Source: Saccharofermentans sp. (lineage in GTDB: Bacteria; Bacillota; Clostridia; Saccharofermentanales; Saccharofermentanaceae). From it: a stretch of 64,000 nt of DNA. The notes below the pieces were generated by a model. That model searched no databases. It had not been told where the DNA came from and saw only the letters and a list, made by a program, of their open reading frames with translations. The first letter of the stretch is position 1. Each line of letters starts with the position of its first letter. Below, one piece after another: positions 32,390 through 42,328 of the stretch. The position numbers and the translations under genes were made by a program. Location of the stretch: the NCBI GenBank assembly GCA_024684815.1, contig JAIKWL010000085.1, forward strand, positions 1 to 64,000, read 5' to 3'.

Positions 32390-33922
32390 ATGGCTGCAAC
32401 TAAACTTCCCGGAATATTTTCGAACGGAATGGTTCTCCAGAGAAACCGGGAGATAATCATAAAAGGTAATGAGACAGCAAAGCCGGAAGTAGTTGTGACC
32501 CTCGGCGGAAATACAGTTACCGCACAGGTAACAGACGGCTCTTTCAGAGCGGTGCTGCCCCCAATGGATACTGCAGTCGATCTGAGCCTTACTGTCGAAG
32601 GCACAGACATTATTACTGTCGAAGATGTTTGTATCGGTGATGTATACATGCTCTCAGGGCAGTCCAACATGGAGCTTCCCGTTATAAGAACTTACGATCT
32701 GAATAAAGAGGAGATCGAATCAGCTGATTATCCTTATGTAAGACAGTACAGGCTCACACCCGATCTTGAGATACCGTTTAAGGGGGATGAATCGATCTGT
32801 GAGCTTCCCGAAGCAGCATGGGTAAAAGCAACAGGCACCGGTAAATATGAGATCAGTGCGATAGGTTTTTATGCTGCAAAGAGACTGTTCGAGAAAAACA
32901 GTATTCCGGTAGGTCTTATATTAAATGCACAGGGCGGAGCCAATATAGAATCGTTCATGTGCGAGGAAGATCTTTTCGCGACAGGAACAACAGAGGATAT
33001 GATCGCACCTTTCAGAGGAAAGGGTGTCTTGAAATCATATGTTGAAGAAGGAAACAAGCTGACTGTTGACTGGCGCTCCGCTACAGAAGATAAGGACTTT
33101 TCTCTGGATGCGTCGCTTACCGGCGCGAAAGCAGTTACGCTCCCCGGCATTGTCGTAACCGGTCATTCCGGAAGTGTCTGGTTTACCAAAGAGTTTGAGC
33201 TGAAACAAGCTTCTGAGGGCGAATGCATGCTTGTATTAGGAGATCTGATCGATGCTGACATTACTTTTATAAACGGCAATGAAGTAGGCAGGACTGAGTA
33301 TCAGTATCCGCCGAGAAAATATGCATTTGACGGTTCGATCCTTAAAGCCGGAAAAAACACCGTCACGACACGTCTTATCGTTGAACATGAAAAGGGAGGA
33401 TTTGTTCCCGGACATTCTTATTATCTGAAAACACCTTTTGAGACTGTTGATATGACAGGTGAGTGGAAGATGGTCTTCGAGAAGAAGATGCCGGAATTCA
33501 TTCCGCACATGATGGCTCAGAATGTTCCGTCTTCACTCTACTATGCGAGCATAGCCACACTTGGTGATATCAGCATCTCACAGATCTGGTGGTGCCAGGG
33601 CGAATCAAATGCAGGTGATCCCGAAGGATATGAGAAAAAGGAGATACTCTGTTTCGGAAAGATGAGAGAGATCTTAGGTGATGTGCCCCTTATCCTCGTA
33701 AGGATCGCTGACTATATCAATCCGCTGACAGGAGAGACAGAGATTCCCGATGGATGGAAGAAGATACAGGAGATCCAGGACAATGCTCCGTCTTATCTTG
33801 ATAAGGTAAAGGTCGTCAGAAGTCCCGCGCCTGATCCTATCCACGAACTTCATCCGCAGAACAAGAGTCAGATAGGTGCGGACGTTGCAAAAGCAGCATT
33901 GGAGTTCCTATCTGAAACGTAA
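32390..33922 (+). CDS. SGNH/SASA-family carbohydrate acetylesterase
   Basis: 510 residues without a signal peptide, so cytoplasmic. N-terminal beta-sandwich (KLPGIFSNGMVLQRN ... ) with the SASA (sialate O-acetylesterase-like) core split around an inserted jelly-roll domain (about 205-360). The catalytic Ser92 is in SGQSNMELP; the second block IWWCQGESNA (about 397-406) and DPIHELHPQNK (near 480, catalytic Asp/His) complete the SGNH triad. The name sialate esterase is historical; in a glucuronoxylan locus the likely job is removing acetyl groups from imported xylo-oligosaccharides so that GH115 can act. RBS GGAGGGCGG. The interval upstream contains a variant of the locus operator. Confidence 0.85.
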   Translation: MAATKLPGIFSNGMVLQRNREIIIKGNETAKPEVVVTLGGNTVTAQVTDGSFRAVLPPMDTAVDLSLTVEGTDIITVEDVCIGDVYMLSGQSNMELPVIRTYDLNKEEIESADYPYVRQYRLTPDLEIPFKGDESICELPEAAWVKATGTGKYEISAIGFYAAKRLFEKNSIPVGLILNAQGGANIESFMCEEDLFATGTTEDMIAPFRGKGVLKSYVEEGNKLTVDWRSATEDKDFSLDASLTGAKAVTLPGIVVTGHSGSVWFTKEFELKQASEGECMLVLGDLIDADITFINGNEVGRTEYQYPPRKYAFDGSILKAGKNTVTTRLIVEHEKGGFVPGHSYYLKTPFETVDMTGEWKMVFEKKMPEFIPHMMAQNVPSSLYYASIATLGDISISQIWWCQGESNAGDPEGYEKKEILCFGKMREILGDVPLILVRIADYINPLTGETEIPDGWKKIQEIQDNAPSYLDKVKVVRSPAPDPIHELHPQNKSQIGADVAKAALEFLSET

Positions 33923-34112
33923 CATTTAATCAGGATCTTTGTATTCTATGAAATGCACGATATCTCCGGCCGGGATATAACTTATCGTGTTACTTTCTGT
34001 TTCCGCGCGTTATTCGTCTGCCGGTTTTATATAGGATCATCATAATCAAAACTAAGTATAAGAAGCTGATCAAGTCATAACAATATATCGTTTTATTCGA
34101 ATTACACAAATC

Positions 34113-34124
34113 CTAGTATTCTAG
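34113..34124 (+). promoter_or_regulatory. operator palindrome upstream of the ABC transporter promoter
   Basis: CTAGTATTCTAG, the most complete copy of the palindrome, 12 bases upstream of the -35 box. This position suits an activator or an upstream repression site, unlike the uxuA copy on the -10. Confidence 0.7.
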
Positions 34125-34136
34125 TCAAAGAATGTA

Positions 34137-34165
34137 TTGACATATCGCATACATGGTGATAATCT
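34137..34165 (+). promoter_or_regulatory. promoter of the sugar ABC transporter operon
   Basis: TTGACA (34137-34142), 17-base spacer, TAATCT (34160-34165), giving a leader of about 55 bases. Confidence 0.8.
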
Positions 34166-34229
34166 CATATCAAGCTAACTTCCATGCAAGTATACAAGAA
34201 CGCTGACAGGCTAAAAGGACTAATCGAAA

Positions 34230-35204
34230 ATGAGTAATAAAACACAGATTCAGCAACTGGATCAGAACGAATGGGAGCCTAAGGAACTGACTCTCAAGAG
34301 GAAGATCTCTAAAGATTTTCGTATAAATTGGCAGCTGTATGTCATGTTCCTGTTTCCTATCATCTACTATGTAATCTTCAGATACATTCCGATGTTCGGT
34401 AACATTCTTGCTTTCCGCAAATATTCTGCAGGCGGAAGTATCTTCGGCAATGGTCCTCTTACGCTTAAGTATTTCAAGCAGTTCATCACAGCCAAGCCTT
34501 TCTGGCAGGCTTTTTCAAATACACTGATCCTGAACGGACTTTATCTTCTTTTCAGATTCCCTCTGACTCTGATCTTCGCTTTGCTCTTGAATGAGATCAG
34601 GAATCTTCACTGGAAGAAATTCGTTCAGACTGTATCTTATCTTCCGCACTTCATCTCCATGGTCATCGTGTGCGGCATGATCAAGGAGCTCTTATCTACT
34701 CACGGTCCGATCAACGATCTTATCTTCAAGCTCGGCGGCGAGAAGATAAGCTTCATCTCCATGGCAGAGTGGTTCAGAACTATCTTCGTTACATCAGGTA
34801 TCTGGCAGAGTCTTGGCTGGGGCACGATCCTCTATCTCGCTGCAATGACAGGTATCAATCCTTCACTTTATGAAGCTGCAACGGTTGACGGAGCATCTCA
34901 TTTCCAGCAGGTAATGCACGTTACAATCCCCTGTATCCTGCCTACGATCGCAACACTCCTGATACTTGATATCGGCGGACTTGTAGGTTCCGGCGGTGCC
35001 TTTGAAAAGGTATATCTCCTTTACAGCCCTATGACATATGAGACGAGTGATATCGTGTCGACCTACGTGTTCCGTATGGGTGTCGAATCGGGAAGCATAA
35101 ACTTCGCGACGGCGGTCGGACTTTTCGAAGGTTTGATCAATCTTGTGCTCCTGACTTGCGCTAATTTCGTTTCCCGAAAAGTCGCAAAGACGAGTCTTTG
35201 GTAA
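34230..35204 (+). CDS. sugar ABC transporter permease (LplB/YteP type)
   Basis: 324 residues, six TM helices (about 35-55, 95-120, 130-150, 185-205, 235-260, 290-312). The EAA loop is at EAATVDGASHFQQVMHVTIP, with the conserved G seven residues on, where it docks on the ATPase. The N-terminal YVMFLFPIIYYVIFRYIPMFGN is diagnostic of the LplB/YteP branch of binding-protein-dependent CUT1-type oligosaccharide permeases. First gene of the permease-permease-binding protein set. No ATP-binding protein gene is present in the window. The position points to aldouronic or xylo-oligosaccharides as substrate. Confidence 0.95.
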   Translation: MSNKTQIQQLDQNEWEPKELTLKRKISKDFRINWQLYVMFLFPIIYYVIFRYIPMFGNILAFRKYSAGGSIFGNGPLTLKYFKQFITAKPFWQAFSNTLILNGLYLLFRFPLTLIFALLLNEIRNLHWKKFVQTVSYLPHFISMVIVCGMIKELLSTHGPINDLIFKLGGEKISFISMAEWFRTIFVTSGIWQSLGWGTILYLAAMTGINPSLYEAATVDGASHFQQVMHVTIPCILPTIATLLILDIGGLVGSGGAFEKVYLLYSPMTYETSDIVSTYVFRMGVESGSINFATAVGLFEGLINLVLLTCANFVSRKVAKTSLW

Positions 35205-35218
35205 GGGGGAAAGGTGAC

Positions 35219-36142
35219 ATGAAAAACAAAGAGATCACAGCTCTTGATCTTAAAGAGATCCACGTTCACAACCCGAAGAACAAGATCAAGGAATCCACCG
35301 GATATAAGGTGTTTACAGTATTTAATACGATAATAATGATCCTTGTGTCCTTTGCGACATTGTATCCGTTCCTTTATCTCATATCGCAGTCATTCACATC
35401 AGAGCAGGCGATCATTGCGGGACATACAAGTCTTATTCCCGAAGGATTCAATATTAATACATATATCTATGTAATTACGCGTTATGATTGCGAGTTCTTA
35501 AGATACTATCTGAACACGATCATCTATACTGCAGTCGGTACAGTGCTCTCACTGTTATTCTCTTCGATCCTTGCATATCCGCTTTCCAAGCCGAAGCTCA
35601 GAGTTAACAGGATCTTATCTCCGTTCATCATCTTCACTATGTATTTCGGCGGCGGACTTATCGCGAACTATGTGCTCGTATTAAAGCTTGGACTCAAGAA
35701 CTCTATGTGGGGATTCATTCTCCCGATGCTCATCAGTACTTACTACGTTATCCTTATGAGATCGTTCTTTATGAGCATTCCGAAAGATCTTGAAGAAGCA
35801 GGTGAGATCGACGGACTTAACAAGTTCGGAGTTTTCTGGCACATAGCAAGACCTTTATCCACACCGATCATCGCAACGATGACATTGTTCTATGCAGTCA
35901 TGTACTGGAACAACTGGTTCAATGCAAAACTGTACCTTCAGGACAAGGCAAAGTGGCCTGTAGCGTACTTCCTCCAGACTATAATCAGAGGCGCCGGCGC
36001 ATCAGATCCTGATGCCACATCGATGTCCGCAAACATCAAGTCGTGCGCGATGGTATTAACGGTGCTTCCGATCATATGCGTATATCCTTTCATCCAGAAA
36101 TATTATGTCCAGGGCATGATGCTCGGCGGTGTAAAGGAATAA
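35219..36142 (+). CDS. sugar ABC transporter permease (YtcP/LplC type)
   Basis: 307 residues from the ATG at 35219, where AAGGGGG is nine bases upstream; the longer frame from a TTG at 35198 lies in the overlap with the upstream gene. Six TM helices (about 27-50, 85-108, 120-142, 150-172, 200-222, 270-290). EAA loop at EEAGEIDGLNKFGVFWHIARP, and LYPFLYLISQSF near the start, are typical of the CUT1 MalG-like partner. Forms the membrane channel together with the preceding LplB-like subunit. The C-terminus IQKYYVQGMMLGGVKE is the usual end of this family. Confidence 0.95.
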   Translation: MKNKEITALDLKEIHVHNPKNKIKESTGYKVFTVFNTIIMILVSFATLYPFLYLISQSFTSEQAIIAGHTSLIPEGFNINTYIYVITRYDCEFLRYYLNTIIYTAVGTVLSLLFSSILAYPLSKPKLRVNRILSPFIIFTMYFGGGLIANYVLVLKLGLKNSMWGFILPMLISTYYVILMRSFFMSIPKDLEEAGEIDGLNKFGVFWHIARPLSTPIIATMTLFYAVMYWNNWFNAKLYLQDKAKWPVAYFLQTIIRGAGASDPDATSMSANIKSCAMVLTVLPIICVYPFIQKYYVQGMMLGGVKE

Positions 36143-36206
36143 TCAGTTTGTGCTATAGGGGATAACCCACGGCAATAGAATAAAGTAAAGAAGAAAGGAA
36201 ACAGTT

Positions 36207-37949
36207 ATGAAGACTACAACACTTAAGAAAGTATCTTGTACCGGTCTTGCACTCACTATGCTTTCCGGCTTGGCTGCTTGTTCCGGTGGGTCCAATGAGA
36301 CAACTGAGGCTACGACTATCCCCAGCGTTATCGAGACAACTACAGCTGAAACAGAAGCACCGCTTCCGTACACTTTCGGTTATGGTGAGACATTCCATGC
36401 TGATGAGCCTGTAACATATACAATGTTCTTCAGTGATGCATCATGGTATCCGATGGTCGACACATGGAAGACGGAGGGTGTCTTCAAGAAGATCGAAGAG
36501 ATCACAAACGTTACTCTCGACATCAAATCCTACGACAGTGGCGACTACATGGATCAGATCACTCTCGATATCAATGCAGGAAATGCTGCATATATCATTC
36601 CTAAGATCTATGATGATTCCGCATTCGTAGACGGCGGTGCTATCGTACCGATCTCCGACTATGTTCAGTACATGCCTTATTTCACAGAGTTCTATAATAC
36701 TTACAACCTCGCAGGTGATATCAAGACTATCACAAGAGCTAACGGTAAGTATTACAAGCTCCCCGGCATGAAGGAAGCTAACCTTATCAACTATTCTTTC
36801 GTTATCAGAAAGGATATCTGGGATGCAGCAGGAATTGATGTCGTAGAGCTCGAAAAGAACTGGACATGGGCTGACCTCCTCGATGCTTTGAAGAAGGTTA
36901 AGGCTTATATGGTTGAACAGGGTATGTGCTCTGAGAGCGATTACATCTGGTCTGACCTCTGGTGCGGAAACGAATCAGGTCAGGGCAGCGGCGGAAACCT
37001 CCTTGGTGTTATGGCTGCTACATACGATGTAAATGCAGGCTGGAACATGGGCAACGGAATGAGATTCAATCAGGATGCCGACAAGTTCATCTTCTCACCT
37101 ACAACTGACAACTATAAGCAGTTCCTTATCACAGCAAACAGCTTCATCGAGGCAGGTATCCTTGATCCTGAGACATTCACACAGGATGATGCTACAGCTA
37201 CATCTCAGTACTACAACGGCAAGACAGCTATCATGTCCATCAACCAGGGCCAGTATGCTAACTACGAAGAGAACATGACATCACAGCTCGGCGCAGGCAA
37301 CTATGAGAACTATGTCATCACAATGCCTATCGGTTCAACAAGAAACTCCACAGTATCTCCCGAGAGACTTGAGAACGGCGTTATGATCTCACAGAAGGCT
37401 CTTGATGATCTCGGTGAAGACGGCTTCATCCAGATGCTCAGATTCGTTGACTGGCTCTTCTATTCTCACGAGGCTTATGACCTTACAAAGTGGGGTGTTG
37501 AAGGCGTTCAATACACAGTTGATGCAGACGGCAACAAGAAGCTTGCAGACGGATTCTGCTGCGGCGGCTTAGGCTACGGCAACGACGAAGAAGGCTCCAT
37601 GACAGACATCAGACTCCAGTGGGGTTATGCAGGCGGAAACTTCTGGTACGGCGGAACAGTTGCAGAGATGACAGACAACCTCATTCCTCCGGTAGCAGAT
37701 TATGTTGAACGTGATACAGAGTACAGAGATACACCTCCTCTCGCTCCCGGTATCGCTCCTACAGAGGATCAGAACGAGCAGATCAATCTTATCGCTACTC
37801 CTCTTATCAGTAGCGTTAATGCTTGGACTTTGAAGTTCGTTACAGGTCAGGCTGACGTTAACACACAGTGGGATGAATATGTTAAGTCCTGCGAAGACCT
37901 CAACTGCCAGGGCCTCGTAGATATCTACGCTGAACTCTACAAAGGTTGA
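36207..37949 (+). CDS. extracellular sugar-binding lipoprotein of the ABC transporter
   Basis: 580 residues. Lipoprotein signal with lipobox GLAAC (Cys25), then a Thr/Glu tether and a two-lobed type-1 solute-binding fold (YTMFFSDASWYPMVDTW, YYKLPGMKEANLINYSFVIRKD, and a C-terminal helical lobe). The size fits the long LplA/YtcQ-type oligosaccharide-binding proteins. Codon choice is markedly skewed (ctc, tac, aag, aac) compared with the neighbours, as expected for a very highly expressed protein. The 64-base gap after the permease includes GGG-GATAA-CCC, a small hairpin that may give stable SBP mRNA. RBS AAAGGAAAC. It captures the imported oligosaccharide at the surface. Confidence 0.95.
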   Translation: MKTTTLKKVSCTGLALTMLSGLAACSGGSNETTEATTIPSVIETTTAETEAPLPYTFGYGETFHADEPVTYTMFFSDASWYPMVDTWKTEGVFKKIEEITNVTLDIKSYDSGDYMDQITLDINAGNAAYIIPKIYDDSAFVDGGAIVPISDYVQYMPYFTEFYNTYNLAGDIKTITRANGKYYKLPGMKEANLINYSFVIRKDIWDAAGIDVVELEKNWTWADLLDALKKVKAYMVEQGMCSESDYIWSDLWCGNESGQGSGGNLLGVMAATYDVNAGWNMGNGMRFNQDADKFIFSPTTDNYKQFLITANSFIEAGILDPETFTQDDATATSQYYNGKTAIMSINQGQYANYEENMTSQLGAGNYENYVITMPIGSTRNSTVSPERLENGVMISQKALDDLGEDGFIQMLRFVDWLFYSHEAYDLTKWGVEGVQYTVDADGNKKLADGFCCGGLGYGNDEEGSMTDIRLQWGYAGGNFWYGGTVAEMTDNLIPPVADYVERDTEYRDTPPLAPGIAPTEDQNEQINLIATPLISSVNAWTLKFVTGQADVNTQWDEYVKSCEDLNCQGLVDIYAELYKG

Positions 37950-37980
37950 TCTCTTTTAAAAACTGGTAATACGATAATGA

Positions 37981-38022
37981 GGGGCATTCCGATGTATAAT
38001 TGCATTGGGATGCCCCTTTGTT
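37981..38022 (+). terminator. terminator after the binding-protein gene
   Basis: Stem GGGGCATTCC (37981-37990) / GGGATGCCCC (38007-38016; one T-G pair) followed by TTTGTT. It would end most transcripts after the binding protein; the GH115 gene 24 bases on probably depends on read-through. Confidence 0.8.
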
Positions 38023-38045
38023 ATAAAGGTTTGTGAGGTAAACAG

Positions 38046-40841
38046 ATGAGCACTGATTTTTTCAGAAAAGGCAAAAAGATAGCAATAGTAACTGACGGGA
38101 AAGATGCGGGCATATTAAGAGTTGCATCTATAGTAATCAAAGATATCGAACGTGTTACGGGTTCGGAGCGTAAAGTGTGCAGGATAGCTGTTACCGGCGA
38201 TACAGCATGCGGTAATATCGCTTATGCCGATACACTTGTTTTTGCAGGGATCCTGACGGGATCTGACGATGGTCTTACCGACAGGCTTCTTGCAAAGACA
38301 ACCGTTGATTCCGGACTGATATCGGGGAAGAAAGAAGTCTATGCCTTTGCTGAGGTAACAGGGTTCGAGGGACTCGAAGACAAAAAGGTCTTTGTTATCG
38401 CCGGAAGCGATAAGCTCGGTACTATCTACGGACTTTATAAACTGTCTGAAATGATCGGTGTAAGCCCCTGGCATTATTTCGGTGACGTTAAGCCTGTCAT
38501 AAGCGAAGAACTTGTTTTTGAAGACGGAATGCTCCCTGTCATATCAAGCGAACCCAGGATCGAATACAGAGGCTTTTTCCTTAACGATGACTGGCCTTCT
38601 CTTGGTGGCTGGGTAACTAATGCCTTCGGTGATTTTAACGAGTTGTTCTATGAGAAGGTTTTCGATCTGCTCCTTCGTTTAAGAGGCAACTTTATGTGGC
38701 CTGCCATGTGGTCTGCCGTATTCAATAACGACGGCAAAGCATTTCCTGAGGCATCTGCGGTACTGGCAGACGAACTGGGCATTACGATGGGTACGTCGCA
38801 TCACGAGCCTTTGATAAGGGCAGGTGAGGAGTTCTCGCACATGATGACTGACAGTAACGATAAAGGTTACGGCAAGGACTGGAGTTACTATTCTAATCCC
38901 AGAGGTCTGTATGAGTTCTGGTCTGATTCCATAAAGGCAAGAGGCAAGTATAAGAACCTTATTACCGTCGGAATGCGCGGCGAGCGTGACAGCAAGATCC
39001 TTGGTGAAGATGCTACGATGAAGGATAATATCGATCTGCTGAAGAAGACTATCACAGATCAGAAGAAGATCCTTGCTGAAAACGGCCTTGAGGGCTGTGA
39101 GAAGGTGCTCGCTTTATATAAGGAAGTCGAGGATTACTATTATGGTGATGAGACAGCTGAAGGCCTTTGCAAGTGGGAAGGGCTTGATGATCTCATGCTG
39201 CTTCTGTCGGATGATAATTTCGCAAACTTAAGGACAGTGCCTTCGCCTGAACTTAAAGACCGTAAAGCAGGATGGGGCATCTATTATCACTTCGATTATC
39301 ACGGTGATCCGATCTCTTACGAGTGGGTCAACTCCACGCCGATCACTAAGGCATGGGAACAGCTTACGTCTGCTTATGAGTACGGTATCCGCAAACTCTG
39401 GATCTGTAATGTAGGTGACTTAAGACCTGTTGAACTGCCGCTTAATTACTTCATGGATCTGGCATTTGATTTCGATTACTGGCAGCAGCCGGGCAGGACC
39501 GGTGAATATCTTGCACGTTGGGTTAAGCAGCAATTTAGAGAGTTATCTTCTGATGATTGCAAAACAATCGAAAAGGTGCTTAACGACTACATCAACATGA
39601 ACGGCAGAAGAAGGCCGGAGGCTACACATCCGGATACATTCGATGTTCCTTCGAATCAGGCATTTTATGAGCTGCGCTGTGCAGATGAGATAATCAGGAA
39701 TGCAGAAGAATTGAAAGAGCAGATCCCTGCTGATCTTTTTGATAAGTTCTACGGGCTCGTTTATTTTCCGGCAGTGGCTTCCGCCAATCTGCGCCGCATG
39801 ATGGTTCTTACGGGCCTTTATAACATTGTTACAAAGGAAGGATTTACGGCAAGCAACTATCTTGCAGATGCGGTTAATAAGACTATCGAGCGTGACAAGG
39901 ATCTTGTCCGTTACTACAACGAGGATATGTCGGGCGGCAAATGGAAATATATGATGAGTTCCAAGCATGTTGATTTCAAGCACTGGAACGATGAGGATTC
40001 AGATTATCCTCATGTGGAGACAAGGTCTTTTGACGGTAAGGATAAGAGAGCGGAAGTCATCATAGAACGTTCTAAGTGTGTATACGACGGAACATTTATG
40101 CTTCCCGATAAGGACATCAATGACTTAAGTCCGATAGAGATATATGTCCTCAACAAATCTTCTGATGTGGATGCTTTTGATCTGGTCTATCATCCGTCTT
40201 ATGTTGAGGTTGAAGAAGTTGATATTGCAAGAGGAATACAAAGGCTTGATATTATTCCCGCCGGTATATGCGATGAGTATGAGATCTCATTGTATTTTAA
40301 AGACCATACGGTGATCTTAAAAGGCAGGATAACTGACAGCAAAACTATAACTGATGTTCCATGTCTGATCGGTGATTCACTTGAGCTTTTATGTGATGCA
40401 TACACTTCAGAAAAAGAACCTGATGGAAGTTCCTTCCTTACTATCGATAATTACGGCCTGTCAGGTAAGTCCCTGAAGATATATCCTCTTACCAAAGATT
40501 ATTCCGCAGAAGAAGCTCCTTCTGTGACATATGATTTTTATCTGCCGGAGGAAGGCATGTATGAGATCGCGGTTTTCGTTGCTCCTTCAAATAATCCGTT
40601 CAAGAATCAGAATCTCAGTTTTGTGTTGAACATTGACGGAACAGATGACAGAAAGATCGATCTTTTCCATGACGGTTATATGGCCGGTTACGGAACAGAT
40701 AAGAACTGGAGTGAAGCTGTGCTCAGAAACTGCCGTGAGCTTAAGACCTCATACAATCTGTCTTCGGGAAAACACAGCCTTGAATACAAGGTTTTGAATT
40801 CGATGGTTGTGCTGCAGAAGATCGTTATCAGGAAGGTTTGA
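38046..40841 (+). CDS. GH115 xylan alpha-1,2-glucuronidase
   Basis: 931 residues, close to the usual size of GH115 enzymes, and without a signal peptide, so cytoplasmic. The GH115 catalytic core is recognisable: EYRGFFLNDDWPSLGGWV, LRLRGNFMWPAMWSAVF, GTSHHEPLIRAGEEF and IYYHFDYHGDPISYEWVN. A C-terminal beta-sandwich (about 650-930) is usual for the family. GH115 enzymes release (4-O-methyl-)D-glucuronic acid from alpha-1,2-linked xylan side chains, here from imported oligosaccharides, and supply the uronate pathway encoded around it. It sits between the ABC operon and convergent uxaC. A methylated product would still need demethylation or another route; no gene for that is recognisable here. 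Confidence 0.95.
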   Translation: MSTDFFRKGKKIAIVTDGKDAGILRVASIVIKDIERVTGSERKVCRIAVTGDTACGNIAYADTLVFAGILTGSDDGLTDRLLAKTTVDSGLISGKKEVYAFAEVTGFEGLEDKKVFVIAGSDKLGTIYGLYKLSEMIGVSPWHYFGDVKPVISEELVFEDGMLPVISSEPRIEYRGFFLNDDWPSLGGWVTNAFGDFNELFYEKVFDLLLRLRGNFMWPAMWSAVFNNDGKAFPEASAVLADELGITMGTSHHEPLIRAGEEFSHMMTDSNDKGYGKDWSYYSNPRGLYEFWSDSIKARGKYKNLITVGMRGERDSKILGEDATMKDNIDLLKKTITDQKKILAENGLEGCEKVLALYKEVEDYYYGDETAEGLCKWEGLDDLMLLLSDDNFANLRTVPSPELKDRKAGWGIYYHFDYHGDPISYEWVNSTPITKAWEQLTSAYEYGIRKLWICNVGDLRPVELPLNYFMDLAFDFDYWQQPGRTGEYLARWVKQQFRELSSDDCKTIEKVLNDYINMNGRRRPEATHPDTFDVPSNQAFYELRCADEIIRNAEELKEQIPADLFDKFYGLVYFPAVASANLRRMMVLTGLYNIVTKEGFTASNYLADAVNKTIERDKDLVRYYNEDMSGGKWKYMMSSKHVDFKHWNDEDSDYPHVETRSFDGKDKRAEVIIERSKCVYDGTFMLPDKDINDLSPIEIYVLNKSSDVDAFDLVYHPSYVEVEEVDIARGIQRLDIIPAGICDEYEISLYFKDHTVILKGRITDSKTITDVPCLIGDSLELLCDAYTSEKEPDGSSFLTIDNYGLSGKSLKIYPLTKDYSAEEAPSVTYDFYLPEEGMYEIAVFVAPSNNPFKNQNLSFVLNIDGTDDRKIDLFHDGYMAGYGTDKNWSEAVLRNCRELKTSYNLSSGKHSLEYKVLNSMVVLQKIVIRKV

Positions 40842-40855
40842 TCGAACCTTCCTGA
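40828..40855. other. hairpin between convergent GH115 and uxaC genes
   Basis: TCAGGAAGGTT (40828-40838) pairs perfectly with AACCTTCCTGA (40845-40855). It spans the stop of GH115 and the 14-base gap to the uxaC stop. No T-tract on either side, so it is a weak bidirectional terminator at best. Confidence 0.55.
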
Positions 40856-42259
40856 TCAGTTGAGCATATCTTTTGCATTCCTGTAGCAGACTCTCTCTAT
40901 GATGTCTTTCAGGATGCGTTTGTCATCGGGGAATCTTCCACGCTCGATCTCAGATCCGAGATAATTGCAGAAGATCCTTCTGAAATATTCGTGCCTTGTA
41001 TAGGACAGGAAACATCTTGAGTCTGTGAGCATTCCCATAAAGCATGGAAGTGGACTCTGTGAGCAGAGAGATCTTAAGTGATCCTCCATACCAAGAAGAT
41101 TATCGTTGAACCACCATGCTGCGCCGTGTGAGATCTTGCCCGGAACACTGCCGTCATTAAATGAACCGCATAAAGTGTCGATGATCGTATTATCAGAAGG
41201 GTTTAGTGAGTAGATTATCATCTTCGGCAACAGCCCTTCGCTGTTTAGCTTGTCCATAAAGTCCGAGAGCGGAGTGACAAAATCGGACGGACCGGTTATC
41301 GTATCGCAGCCGCAGTTCGCGCCAACCTTGCCGAACATAACGGAATTGACGTTGCGCTTGCATCCGAAGTGAAGCTGCATCGTCCATCCGCGCTTTGCAT
41401 ATTCACGTGCAAAAAACAGCATGAGATCCGTCTTATATGCTGCCAGTTCTTTGCTGCTTAATACAGCATCAGGCGAACTCATCTTTTTCGTAAAAACATC
41501 ATCTGCATTAATGCCTGTATCTTCATCGAAAACTATATATTCAGTTCCGTGATCAGACAGTTTGCAGCCGAGTGATGCAAAGTGATCAAGTCTTTTTACA
41601 AGCACTTCCTTCAGATCATCTGTCGAAGTGATCCTGCATCCGGATACAGTTTCCAGTTTTGATACATAATCCGCAAAACTGTCTTTTTCGATATCAACGA
41701 TATTGTCCGGTCTGAATGCGGGAAGGACTTTGGTTTCAAAACCTGAAGATGCGATCTCCTTATGATGGATAAGGGAGTCGGCAGGATCGTCAGTAGTGCA
41801 GATCATCTCGACATTAGACATCTTCATGATGTTCCTTGCCGAGAGCATTCCGGATGCCAACAGGTCGTTTGCTTTTGTCCATACGCTTTCCGCGTTCTGA
41901 ACCGTAAGCGGTTCATTGATGTTGAAATATCTTGAAAGTTCCAGACATGTCCAGTGGTAAAGAGGATTGCTGAATGCGGATTCTACAGCTTTTGCCCACA
42001 TCATGAACTTCTCTTTGTCAGATGCAACACCTGTGATATATTTTTCGTCTATTCCGGAAGCTCTCATAAGACGCCACTTATAGTGATCGCCTTTAAGCCA
42101 GAGTTCGGAGATGTTATCGAAGTTCTTATCTTCTGCAATCTCGCCGGCTTCGATATGGCAATGATAATCGACTATCGGAAGATCTTTGGCATATTCATAG
42201 TAGAGATCCTGAGCTGTGTTGCTCTCAAGCAGGAAGTTCTCATTGATCAGGCTTTTCAT
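40856..42259 (-). CDS. uxaC: glucuronate isomerase (uronate isomerase)
   Basis: 467 residues, the standard length. The N-terminal metal site DYHCHIEAGEI, then LQLHFGCKRNVNSVMF and the GAAWWFNDN and CFMGMLTDSRCFLSYTRHEYFRR blocks are diagnostic of the uronate isomerase branch of the amidohydrolase superfamily. Converts D-glucuronate to D-fructuronate (and galacturonate to tagaturonate) in the cytoplasm, the step after GH115 release. Transcribed from the divergent promoter region shared with kdgA, with a locus palindrome between them. RBS AGAGGTG. Confidence 0.97.
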   Translation of the reverse strand: MKSLINENFLLESNTAQDLYYEYAKDLPIVDYHCHIEAGEIAEDKNFDNISELWLKGDHYKWRLMRASGIDEKYITGVASDKEKFMMWAKAVESAFSNPLYHWTCLELSRYFNINEPLTVQNAESVWTKANDLLASGMLSARNIMKMSNVEMICTTDDPADSLIHHKEIASSGFETKVLPAFRPDNIVDIEKDSFADYVSKLETVSGCRITSTDDLKEVLVKRLDHFASLGCKLSDHGTEYIVFDEDTGINADDVFTKKMSSPDAVLSSKELAAYKTDLMLFFAREYAKRGWTMQLHFGCKRNVNSVMFGKVGANCGCDTITGPSDFVTPLSDFMDKLNSEGLLPKMIIYSLNPSDNTIIDTLCGSFNDGSVPGKISHGAAWWFNDNLLGMEDHLRSLCSQSPLPCFMGMLTDSRCFLSYTRHEYFRRIFCNYLGSEIERGRFPDDKRILKDIIERVCYRNAKDMLN

Positions 42260-42328
42260 AGGGCACCTCTTTTTATTTATCTCTTAATAACATAACTTAT
42301 TTTTGGTATAATCGCAAACGAAAATATG

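Larger units (their letters stand above)
33923..34229 (+). other. 307-base intergenic region with ABC-transporter control signals
   Basis: Contains the operator at 34113-34124 and promoter at 34137-34165. Upstream, CCGGCCGG at 33968-33975 lies in a self-complementary stretch with little loop. No gene and no clear terminator for the esterase are visible. Confidence 0.6.

Noticed and set aside
39543..39983. Minus-strand open frame of 146 codons
   Set aside because: Antisense to GH115; the GH115 frame is continuous and has family motifs.
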